Below are positions 57,143-64,000 of a DNA stretch of 64,000 nucleotides, in pieces (the stretch's first letter is position 1; every line of letters begins with the position of its first letter). The stretch comes from Herbaspirillum aquaticum (GTDB lineage Bacteria > Pseudomonadota > Gammaproteobacteria > Burkholderiales > Burkholderiaceae_D). A program made the translations under genes and the position numbers. Under the pieces are notes generated by a model. The model ran no database searches, had not been told where the DNA came from, and was given only the letters and a program-made list of their open reading frames with translations. The DNA is taken from NCBI RefSeq assembly GCF_002213425.1, contig NZ_NJGV01000002.1:62001-126000 (forward strand). The letters run 5' to 3'.

Positions 57143-58216
57143 AAAATTAAAGTTCTTATCGTCGACGATTCGGCACTGATCCGCAGTGTCATGCGCGAAA
57201 TCATCGGCAGCCAGCCGGATATGGAAGTGGTCGGCGTGGCGCCGGATCCGATCATTGCGCGCGAGCTGATCAAGCAGACCAACCCGGACGTGCTGACGCT
57301 GGACGTGGAAATGCCGCGCATGGATGGCCTGGATTTCCTCGAAAAGCTGATGCGCCTGCGTCCCATGCCGGTGGTGATGGTGTCCTCGCTGACCGAACGC
57401 GGTTCCGAAATCACCCTGCGGGCGCTGGAGCTGGGCGCGATCGATTTCGTGACCAAGCCCAAGATCTCGATCCAGAGCGGCATGCAGGAATATGCCGACA
57501 TGATCGCCGACAAGATCCGTGCCGCCGCCAAGGCGCGCGTGCGCGCCCGCCCGTCGCGCGCGGCCGAGCAGGCCGCCACGCCCGGCGAGGCCCTGCCGCA
57601 GATCCGCAATCCGCTCACCAGTAGTGAAAAACTGATCATCATCGGAGCTTCCACGGGCGGTACTGAAGCCATCAAGGAATTCCTGATCCGCATGCCCTCG
57701 GATTGCCCGGGCATCCTGATCACCCAGCACATGCCGGAAGGCTTTACGCGCTCCTTCGCCCAGCGCCTCAACAACCTGTGCAAGATCTCGGTGGTGGAAT
57801 CGGCCGGCAACGAACGCGTCCTGCCGGGCCACGCCTACATCGCGCCGGGCCACTCGCACCTGAAACTGGTGCGCAGCGGCGCCAACTACATGACCCAGCT
57901 CGACCAGGGGCCGCCGGTGAACCGCCATCGTCCCTCGGTGGACGTGCTGTTCCAGTCGGCCGCCACCTGCGCCGGCAAGAACGCGGTGGGCGTGATCCTG
58001 ACCGGGATGGGCAAGGATGGCGCACAGGGCATGCTGGAAATGCGCAATGCCGGTGCCTACAACTTTTCCCAGGATGAAGCGTCGTGCGTGGTCTTCGGCA
58101 TGCCGCGCGAGGCCATCGCCATCGGCGCCGCCCACGAAGTGTTGTCGCTGCAGGCCATGCCTGGCAGGGTTCTGGCGTGGCTGGCGGAACACGGAAGCCG
58201 CGCATTGCGCGTATGA
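57140..58216 (+). CDS. cheB: protein-glutamate methylesterase CheB
   Basis: 358 residues. The receiver domain has Asp9-Asp10 and phosphoacceptor Asp55 ([11 protein letters not shown]). The C-terminal methylesterase has Ser171 ([11 protein letters not shown]), His197 (ITQHMPEGF) and Asp293 ([12 protein letters not shown]). Phosphorylated CheB demethylates receptors. Follows cheD by 77 bases containing an 8-base tandem repeat. Confidence 0.95.
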   Translation: MKIKVLIVDDSALIRSVMREIIGSQPDMEVVGVAPDPIIARELIKQTNPDVLTLDVEMPRMDGLDFLEKLMRLRPMPVVMVSSLTERGSEITLRALELGAIDFVTKPKISIQSGMQEYADMIADKIRAAAKARVRARPSRAAEQAATPGEALPQIRNPLTSSEKLIIIGASTGGTEAIKEFLIRMPSDCPGILITQHMPEGFTRSFAQRLNNLCKISVVESAGNERVLPGHAYIAPGHSHLKLVRSGANYMTQLDQGPPVNRHRPSVDVLFQSAATCAGKNAVGVILTGMGKDGAQGMLEMRNAGAYNFSQDEASCVVFGMPREAIAIGAAHEVLSLQAMPGRVLAWLAEHGSRALRV

Positions 58217-58391
58217 AGCGTTTTTCAGCGCTTATTGTTCCGCCAATTTTGTTTTGCTGCACTACAATGCGATGCAGATGAGAGGCAGCATGGGCCAGTG
58301 GCCCGTGCTGAGGAAATAAGAGGGTTCGGTTCAAGTTAGCGCAGGCACTTGCCGATAACCAAGAATTCAATTGTTCAGATGGAGTCTTAGC

Positions 58392-58787
58392 ATGTCCGGT
58401 CCCAATACCAAATTCTTAGTCGTCGATGACTTTTCGACCATGCGCCGCATCGTGCGCAACCTGCTCAAGGAATTGGGCTATACCAATGTGGACGAGGCTG
58501 AAGACGGTGTGCAGGCGCTGCAGAAACTGCGCAGCGACCAGTTCGACTTCGTCGTCTCCGACTGGAACATGCCCAACATGGATGGCCTGACCATGCTGCA
58601 GGAAATCCGCAAGGATCCGGCACTGTCCAAGCTGCCCGTGCTGATGGTGACGGCCGAAGCCAAGAAGGAAAACATCGTTGCAGCCGCCCAGGCCGGCGCC
58701 AATGGCTACGTGGTCAAGCCTTTCACCGCGGCGACGCTGGATGAGAAGCTGGGCAAGATCTTCGAAAAGATGGCCGCAGGTGGCTGA
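58392..58787 (+). CDS. cheY: chemotaxis response regulator CheY
   Basis: 131 residues. Acid pocket Asp12-Asp13, phosphoacceptor Asp57 ([12 protein letters not shown]), Thr87 and Lys109 all present. GGAG lies eight bases before the ATG. It sits next to cheZ, so this copy, not the one at 8126, is the motor-signalling CheY. Confidence 0.96.
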   Translation: MSGPNTKFLVVDDFSTMRRIVRNLLKELGYTNVDEAEDGVQALQKLRSDQFDFVVSDWNMPNMDGLTMLQEIRKDPALSKLPVLMVTAEAKKENIVAAAQAGANGYVVKPFTAATLDEKLGKIFEKMAAGG

Positions 58788-59439
58788 GGTGGATAACGCC
58801 GCCAATCCCGCTCGATCGCCTTCGGCCGAGGGCGCCGGCGTCAACGACGAGGTGCTGGTCCGTATCGGCCACATGACGCGCAACCTGCACGACAGCTTGC
58901 GCGGCCTGGGCTTCGACCGGCTGCTTGAGAAGGCCGCCAGCGACATGCCCGACGCGCGTGACCGCCTCGAATACGTGGCGCGCATGACCGAGCAGGCCGC
59001 GCAGCGCGTGCTCAATGCCACCGAGCTGGCCAGCCCGCTGCAGGAGCGCATCAATGAAGGCGCCAGCGAGCTCAAGGCGCAATGGGATGCGGCCGCCGCC
59101 GGCAGCTTTGCCGAGGCCGACTATCGCGCCCTGGCTGCCAAGACCTCGGCCTTCCTGGCCCAGGCCAGTGAAGACAGCAGCGTGACCAAGCAGCAACTGC
59201 TGGACATCATGATGGCCCAGGACTTCCAGGACCTGACCGGCCAGGTCATCAAGCGCGTGACCAAGCTGGCCCATGACCTGGAGTCGCAACTGGTGCAGTT
59301 GCTGGTGGATTACGCGCCCTCCGAGACCAAGCGCGAGGATACGGGCCTGCTCAACGGCCCGCAGATCGATCCGGCCGGCAAGGATGTCATCGCCAACCAA
59401 GGCCAGGTGGACGACCTGCTGGAGAGCCTGGGCTTCTGA
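58780..59439 (+). CDS. cheZ: protein phosphatase CheZ
   Basis: 219 residues, mostly long helices. Active-site segment [17 protein letters not shown] holds the Asp and Gln used for CheY-P hydrolysis, and the C-terminal helix [11 protein letters not shown] binds CheY. Start is GTG at 58780 (8-base overlap with cheY) or GTG at 58789; no ATG is available nearby. Confidence 0.93.
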   Translation: MAEVDNAANPARSPSAEGAGVNDEVLVRIGHMTRNLHDSLRGLGFDRLLEKAASDMPDARDRLEYVARMTEQAAQRVLNATELASPLQERINEGASELKAQWDAAAAGSFAEADYRALAAKTSAFLAQASEDSSVTKQQLLDIMMAQDFQDLTGQVIKRVTKLAHDLESQLVQLLVDYAPSETKREDTGLLNGPQIDPAGKDVIANQGQVDDLLESLGF

Positions 59440-59470
59440 GGCAGGGTTCTCCGCATTTCCCGGTCAACAC

Positions 59471-59516
59471 AAACGCTTCGGCACTTGCCAATCAGGCAAG
59501 TCCGGGGCGTTTTGTT
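59471..59516 (+). terminator. intrinsic terminator after cheZ
   Basis: ACTTGCC-AATCA-GGCAAGT core (59483-59501), extended by CGG/CCG and AACGC/GCGTT, followed by TTTTGTTTT. Confidence 0.85.
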
Positions 59517-59803
59517 TTCGTTTGATGTGGCTGTTACGCGACGCCGGAAGCGCTTTCCCGCCTGCACAAGTCGGCGCAACTGCCCGTCCCGCTTGACTTT
59601 CTTCACCTCTCTCAGCTCCGATACGCAGCGTTTTGCCGCAGGCAGACCCTTGGGTTTTTGCCTAGTCCGAAATGGGGGACCTTTTCGCCCTTATTCCCCT
59701 GATGCTCAGGGCGCCTGCTCGCCAATAATCCTAGCCTATTGTTCTACAAATCCGTCCAGCGCCAGCGCTGGGGGGAAAGCGGCTTAGCAGGGGGATACGG
59801 CGG
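59517..59803. other. region before flhB, no gene seen
   Basis: 287 bases holding presumably the flhB promoter. No clear sigma-28 or sigma-70 match was found. AGGGGGAT lies about ten bases before the flhB ATG. Confidence 0.4.
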
Positions 59804-60979
59804 ATGGCCGAAGACAGCGATATGGAGCGGACCGAACCCGCCACGGGCAAACGCATTGAGCGTGCCCGTGAGCAGGGGGATGTCCCGCGTTCGCGCGAAT
59901 TGGCCACGACCTTGATGCTGCTGGTAGGCGGCAGCTGCGTCTGGCTCTTCAGCGGCCCGGTGGTGACCAGCCTGGACCGCATCCTGGTGGCGACTCTGAC
60001 CTTCGAGCGGGCGGCCGCCTTTGATCCGGCGCTGCTGTTCGACATGCTCAGCGCCCACATGCTGGACGTGGCCATTTCCATGATCCCGCTGGCTTTCCTG
60101 ATGACCCTGGCCGCCATGGCCGCACCGCTCATGCTGGGCGGCTGGCTCTTCAACACCAGCTCGCTGGCGCCCAAGTTCAGCAAGCTCAATCCCATCAGCG
60201 GTTTTGCCAACATGTTTTCGATCAATTCCCTGGTCGAGCTGGGCAAGGCCGTCCTCAAGACGCTCCTGGTCGGCACCGTCGCCTGGCTCGCCATTCGGGG
60301 CCAGATGGATGCGGTCATGGGCCTGGGTGTGGAGTCGCTCAAGACCGCCAGCGCGCACTCGGCGCAACTGCTGTGGATCAGCTTCATCACCATGGTGTCG
60401 GCACTGATCCTGATCGCCGCGCTGGACGTGCCTTACCAGATCTGGAACTACGGCCGCAAGCTGCGCATGACGCGCGAAGAGGTCAAGCAGGAACATAAGG
60501 AATCCGAAGGCGACCCGCACATCAAGGGCAAGATCCGCGCGATGCAGCGCGCCATGGCCCGCCGCCGCATGATGGCCGAAGTGCCGACCGCCGACGTGGT
60601 GGTGACCAACCCGACGCACTTTGCGGTCGCCCTGAAGTACACCGAAGGCAAGATGGGCGCGCCCAAGGTCGTGGCCAAGGGGGCCGATGACGTCGCCGCC
60701 AAGATCCGCGAGCTGGCGCGCGAGCACAAGGTGCCTTTGCTGGAAGCACCACCGCTGGCGCGTGCGCTGCACGCCCATACCGAGATCGGCGACGAAATTC
60801 CCGAGGCGCTCTACACGGCAGTGGCCGAAGTGCTGGCTTACGTGTTCCAGTTGCGCACCTTCGGCCAGTTTGGCGGCAACCGTCCGGTGGAACCCACTGA
60901 GCTGAACGTCCCCAAGGACCTCGACCCAGCCACCGCGCCCAAGAAGCCCCGCGGCCCCAAGAATAGAAACAGGCAGTAA
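59804..60979 (+). CDS. flhB: flagellar export protein FlhB
   Basis: 391 residues. N-terminal ERTEPATGKRIERAREQGDV, four membrane helices, and the self-cleavage site Asn269-Pro270-Thr271-His272. The C-terminal cytoplasmic domain carries a Pro/Lys-rich tail. It is the substrate-specificity switch of the flagellar type III apparatus. Two bases before flhA. Confidence 0.97.
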   Translation: MAEDSDMERTEPATGKRIERAREQGDVPRSRELATTLMLLVGGSCVWLFSGPVVTSLDRILVATLTFERAAAFDPALLFDMLSAHMLDVAISMIPLAFLMTLAAMAAPLMLGGWLFNTSSLAPKFSKLNPISGFANMFSINSLVELGKAVLKTLLVGTVAWLAIRGQMDAVMGLGVESLKTASAHSAQLLWISFITMVSALILIAALDVPYQIWNYGRKLRMTREEVKQEHKESEGDPHIKGKIRAMQRAMARRRMMAEVPTADVVVTNPTHFAVALKYTEGKMGAPKVVAKGADDVAAKIRELAREHKVPLLEAPPLARALHAHTEIGDEIPEALYTAVAEVLAYVFQLRTFGQFGGNRPVEPTELNVPKDLDPATAPKKPRGPKNRNRQ

Positions 60980-60981
60980 CG

Positions 60982-63090
60982 ATGGCAACCAAACTCAATA
61001 CCATGAAAATCCCGGCCTGGGTCCCGCTCAAGAGCGGCCGGGCGCTGGCGGCCCCGATCCTCATCGTCATGATGCTGGCGATGATGGTGCTGCCGCTGCC
61101 GGCTTTCATGCTGGATCTGCTGTTCAGCTTCAACATCTCGCTGTCGGTGATCGTGCTGATGACCGCGCTCTACACCGTCAAGCCGCTGGACTTCATCGCC
61201 TTCCCGGCGGTGCTGCTGGTCTCGACCATGCTGCGCCTGTCACTGAACGTGGCCTCCACCCGCGTAGTGCTGACCGAAGGTCACACCGGCCCGGATGCGG
61301 CCGGCAAGGTGATCGAGGCCTTTGGTCACTTCCTCATCGGCGGCAACTACACCGTCGGCATCGTGGTGTTCGTGATCCTGACCATCATCAACTTCATGGT
61401 GGTGACCAAAGGTGCCGGCCGTATCGCCGAAGTGGGCGCACGCTTCACCCTCGATGCGATGCCCGGCAAGCAGATGGCCATCGACGCCGACCTCAACGCC
61501 GGCCTCATCGGTGAACCCGAAGCCCGCGCCCGCCGCAAGGAAGTGGCGCAGGAGTCCGAGTTCTACGGCGCCATGGACGGTGCCTCCAAGTACGTGCGCG
61601 GCGATGCCGTGGCCGGCATCATCGTTACCGTCGTCAACATCGTCGGCGGCCTGGTGGTCGGCATGGTGCAGCACGACCTGGCCTTCGACGCCGCGCTGAA
61701 GAACTACACGCTGCTGGCCATCGGTGATGGCCTGGTCGCGCAGATTCCCTCGCTGATCATCTCCACGGCCGCCGGTGTGGTGGTCTCGCGCGTGGCCAAC
61801 GACCAGGACGTGGGTGGGCAGCTGATCAACCAGCTCTTCGCCAAGCCGGAAGTGCTCTACATTACCGCCGTCATCATCGGCGGCATGGGCCTGATTCCGG
61901 GCATGCCGCACATCGCCTTCCTGCTGCTGGCGGCCGCCATGGCTGGCGGTGCCTACGCCATCAGCAAGCGCGTGCAAACGGCCAAGGCCGAAGCCGCCGC
62001 GACGACCCCGCAGGCCGCTGCCGCAGCCGCTGCGCCCTCGGAAGCAGAAGAGGCGACCTGGAACGACGTCATGCCGGTCGATACCCTGGGCCTGGAAGTG
62101 GGCTACCGCCTCATCCCGCTGGTGGACAAGGGGCAGGGCGGCGAACTGCTCAAGCGCATCAAGGGCATCCGCAAGAAGTTCGCTCAGGAGGTCGGTTTCC
62201 TCTCGCCGCCGATTCACATCCGCGACAACCTGGAACTGAAGCCCTCGGCCTACCGCATCACCTTGAAGGGTGTGGAAGTGGGCAATGGTGAGGCGCATGC
62301 CGGCCAGTACCTGGCCATCAATCCGGGCATGGTGACCGGTCCGCTGCCGGGCATGATGACCTCCGATCCTGCCTTCGGCCTGCCGGCCGTGTGGATTGAC
62401 AGCAGCCTGCGCGAACAGGCTTCCACCATGGGTTATACGGTGGTCGATGCCGGTACCGTGGTGGCGACTCACCTCAATCACCTCATCACCACCCACGCGG
62501 CCGAGCTGCTGGGACGCCAGGAAGTGCAAAGCCTGCTGGATCACCTGGCCAAGGAAGCCCCCAAGCTGGTGGAAGACCTGGTGCCCAAGATGCTGCCGCT
62601 GGGTACGCTCCAGAAGGTCTTGCAGAACCTCTTGCTGGAAGGCGTGCATATCCGCGATATGCGCACTATCATCGAAACATTGGCCGAACACGCTGCCCGC
62701 ATCCAGGATCCGACCGACCTGACGGCGATTGTCCGCATCGCGCTGGGCCGTGCCATCGTGCAACAGATTTTCCCGGGCGAGAACGAGCTGGCCGTCATGG
62801 CGCTCGATTCCAAGCTCGAACGCCTGCTCATGCAGGCACTGCAGGCCAGCGGCGACACCGGCGGCATCGAGCCGGGCCTGGCCGATTCGCTGGTGCAGCA
62901 GACCGAAATGGCGGCGCAGCGCCAGGAACAGATGGGCCTGTCGCCCGTGCTGCTGGTCGGCGCACCGCTGCGGACCTTGCTGGCGCGCTTCCTGCGCCGC
63001 GCCATGCCGCAGTTGCGCGTGCTGTCGCACGCTGAAGTACCCGAGTCGAAAACGATTAAAGTTACCAGCCTAGTTGGAGGGCAAGCATGA
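60982..63090 (+). CDS. flhA: flagellar export protein FlhA
   Basis: 702 residues: eight membrane helices over the first 340 residues, FHIPEC signature region (NVASTRVVLTEGHTGPDAAG and GRIAEVGARFTLDAMPGKQM), then a large cytoplasmic domain (RIKGIRKKFAQEVGFLSPPI). It forms the export gate ring. Overlaps flhF by four bases. Confidence 0.97.
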   Translation: MATKLNTMKIPAWVPLKSGRALAAPILIVMMLAMMVLPLPAFMLDLLFSFNISLSVIVLMTALYTVKPLDFIAFPAVLLVSTMLRLSLNVASTRVVLTEGHTGPDAAGKVIEAFGHFLIGGNYTVGIVVFVILTIINFMVVTKGAGRIAEVGARFTLDAMPGKQMAIDADLNAGLIGEPEARARRKEVAQESEFYGAMDGASKYVRGDAVAGIIVTVVNIVGGLVVGMVQHDLAFDAALKNYTLLAIGDGLVAQIPSLIISTAAGVVVSRVANDQDVGGQLINQLFAKPEVLYITAVIIGGMGLIPGMPHIAFLLLAAAMAGGAYAISKRVQTAKAEAAATTPQAAAAAAAPSEAEEATWNDVMPVDTLGLEVGYRLIPLVDKGQGGELLKRIKGIRKKFAQEVGFLSPPIHIRDNLELKPSAYRITLKGVEVGNGEAHAGQYLAINPGMVTGPLPGMMTSDPAFGLPAVWIDSSLREQASTMGYTVVDAGTVVATHLNHLITTHAAELLGRQEVQSLLDHLAKEAPKLVEDLVPKMLPLGTLQKVLQNLLLEGVHIRDMRTIIETLAEHAARIQDPTDLTAIVRIALGRAIVQQIFPGENELAVMALDSKLERLLMQALQASGDTGGIEPGLADSLVQQTEMAAQRQEQMGLSPVLLVGAPLRTLLARFLRRAMPQLRVLSHAEVPESKTIKVTSLVGGQA

Positions 63091-64000
63091 ACGTCAAGAA
63101 ATTTATCGCCAATTCTTCTCGCGAGGCCTGGCGCCAGGTTCGCGAGGCGCTTGGCCCGGATGCCGTCATTCTCTCCAACCGCAATATTCCAGATGGGGTG
63201 GAGATCCTGGCCATGGCCAACGAGGACATGACCACCCTGGTGGCGCCGACCGGTGCGCGCGACCCCAACGGCCGTGTGCAGGCGGCTTCCTTGCAGCAGC
63301 AGTCCGGCGCGCCGGCTGCGCAGGCCAAGCGTCCGGCGCTGTTGTCCTCGCCGCTGGCCCAGCAGCCGGCCCGCGCGGTGCGTCCCGAGAACGCGCCCTT
63401 GCTGGACCAGCCGGCCCATGGCCGCGCACCGGTTCGTGCAGCCGAAGCCGCCCCGGCCAGCGATGCCCGTGTCTGGCGCAGCCGCCGCGCGGAACAGGAT
63501 GCCGCCCGTGCCGCCTCGGCACAGCAGGCGCAGGAGTCGGGCGACCAGGAAATGCGTCCGCGTTCGGCCCTGCCTGAATTCGATGGCAAGGATTACGACG
63601 AAATCCTGTCGGAAGTCATGAGCGAGATCCGCTCCATGCGCGGCGTGCTGGAAACCCAGCTGGCCGAGATTTCCTGGGGTGGCACGCAAAAGCGCGATCC
63701 GCTCAAAGGCATCGTCCTGAAAGAAATGCTGGCGGCCGGTTTCTCGGCCAGCCTGTCGCGCCTGATTACCGAAAACCTGCCGGCCAACTCCAAGTCGCAG
63801 GACATCATGTTCTGGGTCAAGTCGGTGCTGGCACGCAACCTCAATACCCTGGCCAACGAAAACGAACTGCTGGAAAACGGCGGCGTCTTCGCCCTGGTCG
63901 GCCCCACCGGCGTGGGCAAGACCACCACCACTGCCAAGCTGGCAGCGCGCTGCGTGATGCGCCACGGCTCCGGCAAGCTGGCCTTGATCACCACCGATGG
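63087..64000 (+). CDS. flhF: flagellar GTPase FlhF (3' end beyond window)
   Basis: The first 304 residues are visible. N-terminal NVKKFIANSSREAWRQVREA (B domain), a long Ala/Pro/Arg-rich linker, then the SRP-type GTPase beginning with N-domain helices and Walker A GPTGVGKTTTTAKLAAR. It directs flagellar placement. GGAGGGC lies before the ATG, which overlaps the flhA stop. Confidence 0.96.
   Translation, partial: MNVKKFIANSSREAWRQVREALGPDAVILSNRNIPDGVEILAMANEDMTTLVAPTGARDPNGRVQAASLQQQSGAPAAQAKRPALLSSPLAQQPARAVRPENAPLLDQPAHGRAPVRAAEAAPASDARVWRSRRAEQDAARAASAQQAQESGDQEMRPRSALPEFDGKDYDEILSEVMSEIRSMRGVLETQLAEISWGGTQKRDPLKGIVLKEMLAAGFSASLSRLITENLPANSKSQDIMFWVKSVLARNLNTLANENELLENGGVFALVGPTGVGKTTTTAKLAARCVMRHGSGKLALITTD

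Overview
The window looks like chromosome of a GC-rich betaproteobacterium of the Oxalobacteraceae, most like Herbaspirillum. This rests on the order thrS-infC-rpmI-rplT-pheS-pheT-ihfA-merR, on the cheR-cheD-cheB-cheY-cheZ-flhB-flhA-flhF block, and on an exosortase-B (EpsH-type) exopolysaccharide locus. The species assignment is inference, since no search could be run. No insertion sequence, prophage or CRISPR array was seen.

Layout. 1-3.5 kb: the end of a type II lumazine synthase gene, a Pro/Tyr-repeat exported protein, a lipoprotein, a small soluble protein, a membrane-protein gene broken by an in-frame TGA, and tRNA-Leu. 3.8-8.5 kb: an alpha/beta hydrolase, a RidA protein, relA, two identical tRNA-Val genes each followed by its own terminator, and an orphan CheY. 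8.7-17.7 kb: the translation operon. It shows several apparent RNA controls: a threonine-rich leader peptide with an attenuator before thrS, an AUA start on infC, a hairpin covering the rpmI ribosome site, and a chain of hairpins before pheS. A GNAT acetyltransferase follows.

17.9-48 kb: a large exopolysaccharide and protein-sorting locus, bracketed by two PEP-CTERM-type secreted proteins. In order it holds a PAP2 phosphatase, EpsL, a glycosylphosphotransferase (EpsB), EpsD, EpsE, EpsF and EpsG, then one protein fusing exosortase B to EpsI. Next come a glycosyltransferase, five O-acyltransferases in a row (two with SGNH domains), a GH16 glycosidase, a Wzy-like polymerase, two family-2 glycosyltransferases, a Wzx-like flippase, UDP-glucose dehydrogenase, a sugar nucleotidyltransferase and ManC. 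Together they predict a Wzx/Wzy-type, heavily acylated polysaccharide that can contain mannose and glucuronic acid, coupled to exosortase-dependent protein sorting.

48.7-53.5 kb: glycerate kinase, two small lipoproteins, a TonB-like protein, tRNA-Pro, and a divergent-free dmeR-dmeF metal-efflux pair with a G-tract operator. 53.7-64 kb: chemotaxis and flagellar export genes, beginning with a chemoreceptor whose sensor domain lies C-terminal to its signalling domain, and ending inside flhF at the window edge.
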